Below, in pieces: positions 1-12,642 of a DNA stretch of 64,000 nt (position 1 is the stretch's first letter; each line of letters opens with the position of its first letter). Made by a program: the position numbers and the translations under genes. The stretch is from Gamsiella multidivaricata (taxonomy: Eukaryota; Mortierellomycota; Mortierellomycetes; Mortierellales; Mortierellaceae): assembly GCF_025024155.1 (NCBI RefSeq), contig NW_026251775.1:62001-126000 (forward strand). The letters run 5' to 3'. The notes under the pieces were generated by a model, which did not search any database, was not told the DNA's origin, and saw nothing but the letters and a program-made list of their open reading frames with translations.

Positions 1-3000
1 TCGGGAGCGTGGCCTTCAGAACCGAAGAATCCTTCCTATAACCGTTTCGATTATCGTATAATGAGCTGGGCGATCATATGCTTCACCGTATCAACAGAGA
101 ATAGAAACTGAAAGGACAGAAAACGAACCTCATGACAAAATTCTTAATCAGCTCCGTCAAAACCTTCAGTTTCTTAGCAGATGCCTATAATTCATAATAA
201 CGATAACATTAGCAAAGCGGCGCCTCCTATGACATTCAATTCTGCAGTATCTTGATATAGCATACCTTCTTTTCAAAAATACTACTGTCTGGGTAAAGGC
301 CTTCGTTGATGGGTCGGATATAGTTGTGGCGGAATGTAGCAATATCGCCCAAAAAGTTAGGGCGGACAAAATCAACCATGCACCAGTACTCTTCCAGTCT
401 GTTCTGCAATGGGTGGCCAGTCAAAATCACTCGAGCTGTGCTCTTCAAATTATTTGCGGCGGTTGCCAGCTTCGCCTAATGTACAGATATATTCAATATT
501 CCATAGGTCACCATGGTCAGATTGTCGCTTATGCATGCAGTCGCTCGAGTCCGTCACGCATGATCACATAAACGTACCTGTGCGTTCTTGAGGTTGTGGC
601 CTTCGTCAGCTATGATGAGTGAAGGGCCATCTTGAAACAGCTCCCGATATCGAGCACCGACTTCAGATCCCTGGCCTCCTCTGGGAACGCACAACTCTCG
701 AAACATGCCATAGCCCAGAATGAAAACACCGCCGTCCCGATACCATTCTTCTACCAACACAATCCTTGACGATACCGATTTTGTTTTGGGCGCTATCAGA
801 AATGTAGACGTAAGATGAAGTTGAAGCATTAAGAACTCACAGTAGCACTGCAATCGAGAGTCAAGTATATTACTCTACTTACAGAATCTCCTGATTTGAA
901 CAACATGCTGCTCATCGTATGGTAACCATTTCTGGAACTCATCTTCCCAGTTTTGAAGGACGATAGGAGGCACAAGGAGCAGGACTCGTCCAGCCTGTAT
1001 TTGAGGATCAAAAGTATGAGCAGAGCTGTTAGAACATCCTCTGACATATAAGCCTGGATAGCCCTTTGACATGATAAAAAACAGCTAACCTGTAGCTTCT
1101 CAGGAATGTCCTTGTTGCCCGCATGAAGCTCACGCAGCAGCACATACACGAACGCGACGACCTGGAAGCTCTTGCCCAGGCCCATGTTGTGGGCCAGAAT
1201 ACAACCGCCATCAAACATGACGATGTTCTTCCACATAAAACGGACACCGTCAATTTGATGCGGCTTGAGGTTCTTCACTAGGAACGGCGGGATGATCACT
1301 GGATGCTCCGTCTTCTTGTGGCCAGGATTGATAAGGACTTCATCTCCCTTGAGTGGATCCAAGGTTGTCCCTCGAATTTTGGCCCTCATCTCCTGCTCCT
1401 TGATACGCTTCTGAAGCTCCAGTTCATTCTTAGCCGCGTCCTTCCGCAGCCTCAAAACTTCCTCGCTCTCGTCTTTCATAGGCATGGCGGCTTTCCGCTT
1501 TGAGCGGCGTTTGCTCTGGTCTTCTTTCTCCTCCCCTTCCTCAGAGCTCCAGGCCTCGCCCTCAGAAGTATCTCCAAATCGGTTCCGGATGCGCCGTGAC
1601 CGTTTCTTGAGGCCCAAGGTAGGCGACGCTGCTGTGGCGGCGTCAGGGTTAGAGCCATCCTCTGTGATGCCATCCTTTTCAACCGACCCAAGACCTGAGA
1701 TAGGCGTGCTGACCTCCTCGCCCCTGATGGCCTTCGACCGCGCGGTGGATCGCTGGGATCTGTCTGACGAGACAAGCGCTGCAGTACTTGTAGTGCCCTT
1801 GCCCTTCGGCTTCGGCCGAACCTTCCTGGTGATCTTGGGTCCTTCATCTGAACTCGCTTCACTGTGAATTATGATGGAGTTGACCTTGCCAGATGGCCTC
1901 TTCTTTTCGTTCTGAACCTTAGGCTTGTCAGATTTCTCCTCCCTCTTCTCCTGCATCTCTCGTTCCTTCTCCTCCTCCTTCTCCTTCTCGCGCTCCACCT
2001 TTTCTTTCTTTTCGCGCTCCACCTTTTCCTTTTTCTCACGCTCCACCTTTTTCTTCTTCTCACGCTCCACCTTTTCCTTCTTCTCGCGCTCCATCTTTTC
2101 TTTCTTTTCGCGCACCTCTCGTTCCTTTCGCTCCTTCCTTTCCTGGCGAGCCGCCGATCTGTCCGCCTTGGCCTGAGCAGCCGCAGCCTCCCGGGCCTTT
2201 TCACGATATGCCATAGTGTTGTTGCCATCGTCTTTCCATTTAAGGAACTCTCGGAACGAAATAGTGTCTCCGCAATCCAGCTCGATCCACTCGACGTACT
2301 CTTGCCAAACAGATATATACGGCTCCTGAGCGCGCGCTATCCGTCTATGGGGCCACAGTACGAAAGTACAATCCACATTAGTTTGTATCAAGACAATTGT
2401 CCTATCGAGACGAATATCCATCCCATCATGCTTACCCTAGAGATATATCCTTTCGAATAGCGCGAACCTTCTTCTCTAACTGCATATCATCCATTTGGTT
2501 CTTGATAATTGCCCTCCAGTTTGAAGTCCTTAGTTTCTTAATAGGGGCCAATGACGGTAAATCAGTGTCTTCTATCTCCGAAGTTTCTGAGTCAGGCTCA
2601 GCTTCCACATCCATAGACTCCTCAATAGTTTCGTCCGCATGCTCAGTCCGGTCAGTCGGTAGCTGGTCCTCTTCAGCATCATCCTGTTGTGCAACTTCCT
2701 CTTTCAAGCCTAAAGTGCTAGGTGACGATTTGCGGAGTTGGTTGGCGGAGGAGACTTCGCCTTCTGCAGGGGATTCCGGAAGCGATGGCTCACTGTCATC
2801 CAGCTCAATGACAACTGGTGAAGAGGCTCTCGCTTTTTGGTCATGATACATGGATCGTGGTTCAATGACATCATGCGAGGGTTTCCGAGCTCGCTTTACG
2901 GATAACGGAACATTCTCATCCGATAGACCGATCTGTGACGAATCCTGGCGATGTTTTCTGCTGCCCTTACGCCTGATATACAACGTCTCGTCCTCTTTGT

Positions 3001-5812
3001 CATCCTCTTCTTTCTGTGATGGGTTCACCTCTGCAGACTGCTGTTCGTCCTTTGGAGAGGCTGAGGTCGAAGGCGGAGAAGGAAGTGAGAGCAGCAACAT
3101 TTCATCATCTTTATCTGCAGGCTTGGAAACTGGCAACTTCTTGAATCCAGATTTGGCGGCGATCGGCTTTGTTGACGGCTTTTTCCTTCTTCTTGGTGCA
3201 GGACGTCCACTCATAATTAAATCGCCATTGCCGATGACTTCCGATTCGTAGTCCACGTACATCTCCGAGTCATCAATGAAATCATCGTCCAGTTCCCGCT
3301 GTCGTCTTTCTTCTTCAAGCTCTCGCTCCTCTTCCGTAGAGAGCTCGTCATGCTCCTTGTCATGGCGCTTACGGCGCCCCCATTGTTTTTTCTGCCCGGA
3401 TTCTGATGATAATCCTCCTTCAGTGAGGTCGATTTCTGAATCAGGGCCAGATTCTTGTCCTGACTCAATATCTGGTGATGGAGCAGGTCCTCGAATGAGC
3501 TCCAGCTTCCACTGTTGCTCAGCCAGTTGGTCCAGCGTCCTGTCCATGGCAGCACAAGCCTTGCGCACCTCCGCTCTGGTTCTGTATGCGGTATCCATAA
3601 AAGCTTCGATAATAGACGGTAACCTCGTACCCTCGAGTTGCCGGACCGACCCCATGAGTTCAGCCTCCGAATTGGCTGTGGATCCATTGTACATTAGCTG
3701 TCTGTAGATCTTATATACATTTCTCTGAAGATGCGGCCTTGATAATGTATTCCATTGCTCCATGTATTCGGCCGTGTACTGTTCAATGATTTCTCGCACA
3801 GTTTCGCTCGAAAGAACCGTCTTGACTGATAGTACTCGATCGCGTCTGGACAGCTTGTTCAACTTTTCCTTTTCCTCCTTTGCGACTTCCTTGTACAGCT
3901 CCTCGTCTGTGGTGTATGCAGAGGCGTCCGAGTCCCCATAGAGCGGGTATATAGGGTCATCATCGGGTGCTAGCAGAGGTGTGGTGTGGGTTGTCCCTTG
4001 CGGTCTAGTAAATGTCCGAAAGTCGATCGACGACATGTCGTGTTCGCCCAAGGTCAACTCTACCCTTAATGAGGTCGGATTTTTTTGGTCCTTGAACACG
4101 CTATCCCATGTGCTGTTCTTAACTAAAATAGATTAACAGGTGAAGGAGCAGTCAGCTATGCTGCGTGGATTGCCAGGCTGTCTAATGTCGCTTCCCAGTA
4201 ACCAGTGCTTTTATACGTACCTTCAACCTTGGCACCTGGTTCGCGAGTGGATATGATTTTGACAGGAACATCCTTGGCTCTGCGTCTCAAAGGAGCGTAT
4301 ATAGTCTGTCCTGAGGCTTCAAAAATGGGAGGCTCTCGTAAAATGCGCTTGAGATTCCGCTGTACAATTGATCGGTATCCTGCAGGTACCGATTTCCTGG
4401 GTGGTCTGGATGCAGTAATTGACCACTCGTCGTCGCTGCTACTCTCCAACGCCGCCCCATGCTTATTCCAGAATAATTCATCCATGGAGAGGCGTGCTTG
4501 GGTGAGATAGTGTTGTTTTGAGGGCCTACTCTTAAAGACTCTAGTGGACTTGGGACTGCTGCTGCTGTTGGGGATGTGGTCGTTACTTGAGATGGTGTCG
4601 TTCATGCTTTGGGATCGTAAACCAGGGCTTGGATGGATCGCGGGCTCAAGGTCCTGGGGAGTGGGAAATGGCGATACAAACGTGGGTGTGATCCTTTGGA
4701 ATTTGGGTGATGCATTAGTTGCCAGAGCAGGTGAGGATGAATTAGAGGCGAACGTTGGTTTCTGGCCTATGGCTCGCTGTGGAATTCCTGTCGATATGGC
4801 CGTGGGTACAATTCTCTTTGTATGCACTGAGGACAATGTAGATGAAACGGCAGTGGCGGCTTTCTGCACTCCTGTGGTAAGTGAAGAAGACGCGAATTGA
4901 GAGGTAGGCGTCTCAACAAAACTGTGTTGTCCAGGAACGGCTGATTTCGCTTTAGTATCTGACTTCCTGCTCGTCTCGAGCCTTACCGCCAGCGGAAGGT
5001 CAGAGTCGCTATGGTGGTCGATGTATTCCAAATAAATATCCTCCAGATCGCTGTCGCCCTCCTCATCCTCTTGCTCTTCATCCTCTTCATCCTTGTCGTC
5101 TTCACCGTCAGATTCGTCGAGAGATATAGCCTCCGGCGTCTGTGACCTTTTGATCCGCCTTGAGCTATGGTGCATTTTGCTGTCGACAATGTCGTCTCGC
5201 CAGACTTCTAATGGTTGCGCCAGCAGCGGAATCTCCTGTGTGTGCTCCGCGAAGATAAATGTGCGATCGTTGGTGGTAGTCTCCTTTGACTGATCCCGAG
5301 TAAAGGTTGCTTCTTGAAGATCCAGACCATTCAAGTTCGAAACTCCTGGCGGCAGCAGTGAGTCCATACGTTCTTGCTCACTTTTGATCTCCTCTTTGAT
5401 GCAGGTCGCTATGAATTCAGATAAAGTAATGTCAGTCCTATGTCTTATCAAAGCCGTCTGGACGAAAAGCCGGAGAAAAGGCGACTAAACACTAATGCTT
5501 ACCTCGTAATTTGGCGATTTCCTTCAGGATATTACAACGCACACCAAAGGACTTGAGACCGAACTCGTCCTTGAGGGCCCGGTGGTCGATATCGTTGACC
5601 AAGATTGACCCATCGACATCATTTTCTACAGAGCGTACCAAGGTTCAGTTAGTATACAATGCATGACTGAAAAATATGCCTAAGCTTTGCACAGGCGTAC
5701 CTTTCAGTAGCACGAGGGTCTCCTCTGGTAGGTTGAATGTTGCCTTGAACCATCGCTCTACTGCATCAACATCCCATGACTCGGGATTCATTAGCAAGTC
5801 CTGTAAGTTCAT
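1..5812 (-). CDS. SAM-domain SNF2 remodeller, ATRX/ARIP4-like (5' part)
   Basis: ATP-dependent chromatin remodelling helicase, expected to be nuclear; the window holds the N-terminus to just past the first helicase lobe. Exons that close in phase: 5812-5701, 5625-5503, 5408-4221, 4122-2436, 2344-1090, 994-883, 792-578, 475-266, 184-129, 35 to the left edge. Residues 1-79 look like a SAM domain (WDVDAVERWF, then LKENDVDG and FGLKSFGVRCNIL). About 1,300 residues of acidic, Ser-rich disorder and a Lys/Glu coiled coil follow. Helicase signatures are Walker A HNMGLGKS near residue 1425, LLLVPPIVLQNW, the DEGH box IIADEGHNLKN and motif III ILTGHPLQN followed by EYWCMVDFV. The AHNMGLGKS/DEGH/EYWCMVDFVRP combination is typical of ATRX and ARIP4 rather than Snf2 or ISWI. 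The C-terminal lobe is outside the window. Confidence 0.88.
1975..2120 (-). repeat. Coding tandem repeat, KVEREKKE octamers
   Basis: Inside exon 5 of the SNF2 gene a 24-bp unit is repeated about six times and encodes an octapeptide of the form VEREKKEK. The units differ at synonymous sites, so the repeat is old enough to have diverged. It predicts a highly charged single alpha helix or coiled coil. Confidence 0.8.
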
Positions 5813-6623
5813 GATGTGAGGGCGATTCGGAGGGGAGAAAATGGGGCATTCATACGGTGGCCTGAGCAAAAGCGAAGAGGTAATGGCTATAGGCGGAGGA
5901 GGATGCATCAAAACAAAAAAAAAAAAAACCCCCCCCCCCCCCCATTTAAGTTTTCAAAACGCGTCTTTATTCGTATCCCACCAAAAAAGCACACAATGGA
6001 CCAAGTTGCTCTCGGACTTAGGCTCCGCCCCGTTCATGGCCCCATTCTCGACGCGGTCGCCTTGCTGATCCCATATCATTTGATCTCTAAACTCGAGTTT
6101 GGCATATGGTGCGCAGCCCATAGCTTCTTCTGGCAGCGGTCAAAGCACATGATCACCGTCGCCACAATGCGGGATGTAATTGTAATTGTCGTTCTCGTCG
6201 TAATGTCCGGCACTGATATCGAGACCCAGATATCCTCAAAGATTCTTCCAAGCAGATCCTCAGAGCGCATCAAGGTATTGTCTGCCAAATCAGAGAAGAT
6301 GGTTTTGATTGTCCTAGCCGTTGACCCATCCGCTGTGGCCTTGACTTTTCTGTCGATGGAGATTCGGCCTAAATTCATCGAGTTCGACAGGCGCAAATGA
6401 AGACGAATAATGAAGTGCAATGGAGCAATATATGTATCCTTCAGAGGCATGACCTTAAACATTCGTTGTTCATTATGCGTATTCCGAGTCCAAGGGTATT
6501 GTTAGACACCTGGCTGCTTCTACTCGTTCCAGGTTACATTCTTCTCAACATTCGTGAGATCTTTATTTGTACAAGCAAGACGTTTCATTCGGTCTAAATG
6601 AACTCGGCGCGGCAATATGTTCC
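5813..6623. other. Intergenic; homopolymer tract and two small minus ORFs
   Basis: Lies between the SNF2 start and the pyruvate kinase stop. An A14 run (5915-5928) runs directly into a C15 run (5929-5943). On the minus strand there is a 128-codon ORF (6462-6076) and, in another frame, a 55-codon ORF (6121-5954, starting MGCAPYAK). Both have ordinary protein-like composition, but I recognise neither and found no intron that joins them in phase. They may be small genes or chance. Confidence 0.3.
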
Positions 6624-8881
6624 TTAAGCAAAGACAATGCGCATCGTGTTGGTGTTGCCGTATCCAGAACGGAAGCCCTGGATCACAATCACAGATTGAC
6701 CAGACTTAAGCAAGCCATGACTGATAGCCTGGTCCATTCCCCAGCGCAATCTGGCGTCGACGTCCTCTTGCCAGTCTTCATTCTTAGGCTCGGTGTAGAA
6801 GAATGGGTAGCAGCCGCGAGAGAGGTGAATCGCACGAGCAGTCGACTCCTTGCGGGTGACAATGACAACGTTGGCTTGAGGACGGTACTTCGAGACCAGA
6901 CGGGCAGTGTCACCGGATGTGGAGAGAACAACAATCGCGCCTGCGTTCTGCTCGTGTGCAGCAGACACTGCCGACGAGGCCACGGTCTCGGTAGTCTCGG
7001 TAGGGCGTTTCTGGAGCATGCGGAGCTCGTTGAACAGTGGTGGGTAACAGATAGCGGACTCGGCCAGGACACAGGTCTCAGCCATGGTACGGACGGCCTC
7101 CAGAGGGTACGAACCCTTGGCAGTCTCTCCGGACAACATCACACAATCAACTCCATCCAGAACAGCATTGGCAACGTCCGAGACCTCAGCACGAGTAGGA
7201 CGAGGGTTGTACTTATAGTGTCCAGACGAATAGAAGATAACACGTTAATAAGAAATTCGATGCCATTAGCTTATATTCCCACATGTATAGATCGGCAGAG
7301 TGAAGGATGTCCTTGCTCGAATGATATCACTTACTGTCATCGACTCCAACATCTGTGTGGCACAAATAACGGGCTTGCCAGCGAGGTTGCACTTGGAGAC
7401 CATCATTTTTTGGGCGAGGAAGACCTGCTCGCAAGGGATCTCAATACCAAGATCACCACGGGCGACCATAACACCGTCAGTGACCTCGAGGATCTCATCA
7501 AAGTTCATGACACCCTGATGGTTCTCGATCTTGCTGACAATCTTGATGTGCTTGCCCTCCTCGCCAAGGACCTTGCGAATCTCACGGACATCGTCCGCGC
7601 GACGGATAAATGAGGCAAAGATAATGTCTACATCGTTTTTGACACCAAACTCAAGATCCTTCTTGTCCTTCTCAGAAAGTGCAGGGAGATCGACCTCAGT
7701 CTTGGGCAGGTTAACACCCTTTCTGGAGCAGAGCTTGCCGTTATTCAAAGCCTGGACCTTGACGTGATCATCTTCGACTGCGAGGACCTTGAAGGAGAGA
7801 ACACCATCGTCGATATAAATGACCTTGCCTGGAACAATGACCTTGGTCAGGTTCTTGTAGTCGATATACATGACCTCGCCTGTGCAGGTCTCTGCATACT
7901 GGTCGTCTGTGGAGAAAATCATTTCGTGACCGGCGGAGATAGGGACCTCGACATCGTCCTTCATTAAGCCAGTGCGGATCTCGGGACCCTTGGTATCAAG
8001 GGCGATTCCGACGGGGCGACCAGGGTGCTCTACGATGGTTCATGCAGAATCATAAACGGGAGGATTAATGGCGGAAATAACCGTAACAAGACGCGGACAT
8101 TGTCAGACGGCCGCATTTGGGGTGAAAGAAAGTGCTCGTAGAATGATCGGCAGGGCTGGCGGACGCGGGCAAAATGAGCGCGGAATAATAGTAATGAGGC
8201 AAAATTGATACTTACCAAGAACACTCTGGCGGGTATTGTCGATGACAGACTGGTGGTACTCATATGAACCATGGCTGAAGTTCTAACAAACGGACAATAG
8301 GAGGTGCTCTCGGGGGTCAGCTCAAGGTCGCGACTCAATGACATTCAAACTTTGATTTAGCGTAACGCGCCAGATCGTGCCCTTTCAGAGGAAGTCCGAA
8401 GCCGGAATGTCCTCCTTCAGCCTCATTGACGCGAGTGAAACATAAATGGGGGATAGGTGCATTGTCCACAGTTCATGCACGCCAGAAACATGGCAATCAA
8501 TCTCAAAAATAAAATCGTCTCTCCTTCCCACGCTCCACCACATACACATGGAACTCGCGTCACCATTCATCTCCGTAGAGCATCCGATTACACGGCAGAA
8601 TACTCACCATGCGGACAATGTTCATACCGGCATCACGCAATTTGGACAGCATCTCCACGTTGTTGGTCTTGGGGCCTAGATGGAGCGATATATCGTCATT
8701 TAGCACAGATTACAAAATGTCAGTATGGGGTCCATTTCTCAAGGCAATTTCTTTGCTAATGCTCCGTGGATACGGTACCGATGGTGCAGATGATGGAGGT
8801 CTTGCGCGTGTTTTTGGGCTGGAAGTCGATATCGAGGGACGAGGTCCACTCGAGGTTGGTCTTGATTGAGTCGTTGAACAT
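6624..8881 (-). CDS. Pyruvate kinase
   Basis: Last step of glycolysis in the cytosol: phosphoenolpyruvate plus ADP to pyruvate plus ATP, requiring Mg2+ and K+. Five exons close exactly in phase: 8881-8779, 8675-8608, 8282-8216, 8029-7335 and 7211-6624, giving 506 residues, the usual length. Visible signatures are the N-terminal [13 protein letters not shown] and MNFSHGSY, the [12 protein letters not shown] strand, the active-site segment KIENHQGV with its proton-donor lysine, GDLGIEIP, the ATQMLESM helix and MLSGETAKG. The start was chosen because no in-frame ATG lies upstream and the N-terminus matches the family. A long open frame on the opposite strand (6567-7613) is a shadow. Single-copy housekeeping gene; very secure. 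Confidence 0.96.
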
Positions 8882-9806
8882 GTTGTCGATTAAAATATTC
8901 TATCTCGGGGGGGCGACTGAGGACTCGAGGCTGGTGTAGTTGGACAGACGGAGATTGTCAGAGGAGCTAGGAAGTGATGGGGTTGATGAATGAATGAGCG
9001 AACGAAAGAGAGGAATGAGGAAGGGGAAAGGGCAAGGAACAAACACCATTTTTATTTGCTGCAGTCTTATCATGTCCACTATCGGATACACTTTTTGATT
9101 GACGTGCCAGCGCCACACAACCATGCAGCGCATTTCATAAACAGATCCCACCGCCTCATTGCTGGTCAGCCATAGCGGACACCCCAAGAGAAGGTCACTC
9201 CTGCATCCCTCGGACAATGTCAGTCCTTGGGAGGCAGATAGACACACACTATGCTGGTATGTAGCAGATTCTTGCACTGGCGGCGGCACTGGCTACCCTG
9301 GGGCGACAATAGAAAGAGATATGCCTTTGACGATAACGAACAAAAAAAAAAAGAGAGTGGGGTCCACTCGATGCCTCCAGATGCCTCCAGATGCCTCCAG
9401 ATGCCCTGAGGAGCCCTCAATTAGCCTCAGGGATCGGTGAGGGTAAAGACAGTCCGCGCTCTTCGTTTCGTTATCGCTCCACAGAGTTATGGTTTAGGTT
9501 GTCTTTTTTGCTATCGCTTGCGATCGCTTGTCCAATCTTCAATCTTTGTGGCAACTGGACAGTAACATTTCGACGATTGATCTGCCCAGAGAACGACATG
9601 GCCTCTTTCTTATCTATCCGCAGGTGCTGTTTGCGTCTGTCCCTGCGCTCTTTCCCTGTGTTTATTTTGGTTGGATGGCGATGATCGCGTTATAAGTTGA
9701 TTCAGCCTCTGCTGGGAGACTACTCCTGCTCCTCCTCCTCTTCCTCTTTATCCTCATCTTCATCGCACAGTCTCAGATTCTCAGATTGTAAGCAAGTTAC
9801 TCCACC
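8882..9806. other. Intergenic, pyruvate kinase promoter side
   Basis: No convincing gene. Contains a short tandem repeat (9371-9405) and an A-rich run near 9343-9352. The last 100 bases before 9807 are pyrimidine-rich, as often seen just upstream of fungal start codons. Confidence 0.5.
9371..9405. repeat. Tandem repeat, 10-bp unit
   Basis: The decamer atgcctccag is present three times in perfect tandem, followed by a partial copy. Confidence 0.9.
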
Positions 9807-9851
9807 ATGGCCTCCGCGGCTGCAAGGTTGCGCAGAAGCATCACACCTTCG
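9807..9851 (+). CDS. Possible first exon of an unrecognised gene
   Basis: A start codon in good context (CCACCATGG) follows a pyrimidine-rich leader and opens 15 codons, MASAAARLRRSITPS, ending at a plausible donor (TCG|GTGAGC). The peptide is Arg/Ala/Ser-rich without acids, like a mitochondrial presequence. I could not place the following exons. A candidate stretch is the open frame ending with AAPLLMNFHLRP near 10070-10160. Confidence 0.25.
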
Positions 9852-10210
9852 GTGAGCTGCTTATAGTGTCAAGCGCGATAGCCCGTATGTCAATCGGGGC
9901 GGGAACTTGGATCGCCAGCCTGTATCTTTAGATGGACCACCATTCCAGCCCTGATCATCTTCAGAGGTGATTCTAGGTACTCTTGATCGTGTGCGACCTT
10001 GCCGAGTAAATGGCGCGCTAATTTCCCTCCCTAACGCTGCTCTCTAACCTCTTCGTCTCAAATATCTGAACATGCTTGGCCTGATGAAAGAAGCGATGAA
10101 AAGGATAATGAGGCTGCGCCTCTTCTGATGAACTTTCATCTGCGTCCTACCTCAATCCCCATCCTTAAAGGGCTAATAAGTAAGATCAGCGCCTTCACTA
10201 TTCAGATCAT

Positions 10211-10809
10211 TTATATCTCGAGCAGGTTACTAGACACCGGCGATTGGCATGTGGCATCAGCAGGACTTTCTAACCGTAACTCGCAGGCCAATGTTGGTGA
10301 GCAGCACGTCAGATGGCTCAACCACTTTATGAAAGAACGATTGGGACTCGTCGAGTTCATGATAGCCACTGTCTGACTCGTCCAGAAATCCGCCACAAGG
10401 ATCCCTCCATATACGATTGCATAGTTCCCCAAGGACGTCAATTGGGTCGAATCAAACTTGGCAAGGGCACTGGGCGAGATACCCATGACATTTTCGGCTG
10501 AGATCAGCATCCCTCCGCCCCAAGGACCGTTCAACCAAATATCCTGCAGATTCTGTACATTACCAATAGCAATATAATCCTACAGTATGGTTCCAGGATT
10601 GATAGGATGGTCTCGAGGTCGGACTATGGGGCAATGTAAGTGATTTGACCGACCCTGAGGCAGACGCGTGTGCCATTGAAAAGTCTGGTGGCATATCTGA
10701 GAACACATGTGGCGAAGACACTTAAGACGACGTCGCCGTTGCTAGTAACGAGAGTGGGGGGCTTAACGCCCTCAAAGACAGCGGGCTCTGTCGTGGATGT
10801 TTGAGTCAT
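10211..10809 (-). CDS. Hypothetical protein, two-exon candidate
   Basis: A first exon starts at 10809 (MTQTSTTEPAVF) and runs to about 10630. A second open stretch (about 10580-10211) follows a good acceptor (CTGTAG) and reads YIAIGNVQNLQDIW then LNGPWGGGMLISAEN in protein-like composition. The donor joining them is not canonical in my reading, so the model is uncertain. I do not recognise a family. It could be a decayed gene. Confidence 0.33.
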
Positions 10810-12642
10810 TCTTTAATCGTATTGCTTATTGCGATGGGTGAGAGTGAAGAGTTATTTGGAGTTTTGTGCTGCGTACTGTTAGAACTTACTTGGAGAACCA
10901 TCATATCTATGAAAACATGGATAAACAGTTAGCCATTGCTCAGAATCCTGGAAGGATTGACGCGAATGGTACCACAAAGCACAAATAGGCAATAAACAGA
11001 ATGGAGCATAGCGCCACAGAATTATGCAAATCAAACTGAATAGATGAAATGTTCGAAGGCCGCAGTGCTGTATTCGCTGCGGCGCGTTCATGAAGGAGGT
11101 CATGTCTGTGCGCACAACAGTGCAGCGGTAAAAGCATTTATCCTCAAAAACGCCTGCAAAGGATTGTAGCGGCTGCAATGCTAGATTCTCAATGGCAGCC
11201 TCAGCAGTCTTATTGCGAACAGAAACAGATCAAAGGTAAAGGTGTGTCTAGCAAATCCACAAGGAGCACTAATGACCGCAATCTTGAAACAAGGACTGTG
11301 GTCTCGTTTCGAGTAAGGGTATTAGATCTACAGGAACCCTTATCCTGCGCCGAAGATCCAATTGAGAGAATAGGAAAGGATGGATGGATGGATCTGCAAA
11401 AAATTGTTAGCCAATGGGAACAGCCAATTTGGCAGACGTCCTCAACACGCGTCTGAAACATGAACGCGTAGGATGTATTGATAAGACGGTGCTGACAGCT
11501 CGTCTGGTCCAATGCTGTAAAGAACACAACGACGCGACGCGTAGCCTAGGAGCCTTAATGAGCCTGCAATCAACTAGTACGATCGCACCCAAGCTGCTCA
11601 AACTTAAAAAATTCGGGTTCTCTCCCCACCGTCTTCTTTCCAGTCCCGTTCGCTTGGCAAGAAAGAGCGAGCGCACACATAGCACTCATGAACAGTCTAA
11701 GTGCCGACTGATTACAGCTAGTTTATTGTTGCGGATATGTCCTTAAGAGGAGGATATGGCCAGTGTTCATTGGCGGCGTAAGCAAGCACTGGCGCTGTTG
11801 CAACATGAAAAGTTCACTCCAAATGTCCGCTGCAACATGAGATGCATCAGTCTATTCTTGCAGGGACATCACAGTCTTCGTTTGGGGTAAGATACTGTCG
11901 CAGAGTAAAGTAATACTATTCATTGGAAGGCGGATACTGCTGTGCTCTGTCGAGTCTTTTCAGCAGCGCACAAGAGAAGAGTTTGTACATTTCCATGAAG
12001 CTGCTTTCCATGGTAGAAATAAATGACTATTCTCTCTCTGCTTCTTACTGGGCTGTAACTGCTGCAAAGTACCCAAGAAACAAGTTTCTGTATGTCCGCT
12101 TCTCGAAACGACAGGCAAAAAGTGAGAGCCGACCGAGGGCACCAGTCTGCTCTACTTCCTGCTCTACTTTCTGCTCTACTTTCTGCTCTGCTCTGCCACC
12201 ACGTTGTCCCCACACTCTCACACACACACTTTCACACTCTCTTTCCTCATCAACTCATCCTCATCATCTCATCCTCCTCCCCTCTTTTTCCTCCGCTGGA
12301 TTGAACATTTCATCTCTTTGTCATTACTCCCGCCCTCTACTCAATCTGTCCTCAGCGAGAGAACGTGCTCTCTCTTCCCCTCCTCCTCCCTCATTTCGCC
12401 ACTCGCACGCTCTCTTCTCGCTTTTCTCTTTTTCATATACTCCCGTCCCACCCTTCCATCTTGCACTACATACTAGTCTATTATCTTATTTTATTTATTT
12501 TTCGCACAAAGCAGCCAGTCAGCCCGCCACTGCCTCCACTTCTTCCCCCGCTTCCATTTCCCCTGGCAAGTCTCCGTTTCGGTTCCTGCATCTCCTTCTC
12601 TCCTTCCTCTCTTCCTCTTCATCAAATCACCCCATTGCAGCC
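10810..12642. other. Intergenic with leader of the Hsp70-like gene
   Basis: Several open frames on both strands contradict each other and none shows a domain. The last 700 bases (about 11950-12640) are strongly pyrimidine-rich on the plus strand, with a small tctgctctact-type tandem around 12150-12195. I read this as promoter and 5' leader of the gene starting at 12643, not as coding, although it stays open in frame with it. Confidence 0.5.

Noticed and set aside
1864..2460. Leu/Phe-rich plus-strand ORF that looks like a membrane protein
   Set aside because: Complement of the Lys/Glu repeat of the SNF2 gene; hydrophobicity is an artefact of AAG/GAG codons read backwards.
6567..7613. 348-codon plus-strand ORF
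   Set aside because: Antisense shadow of pyruvate kinase exons, which are certain from conserved motifs.
11923..12642. In-frame extension of the Hsp70-like ORF to 11923
   Set aside because: Translates to pyrimidine-leader Ser/Leu/His/Pro sequence, while 12643 is a better start with a typical MKKFFGG opening.
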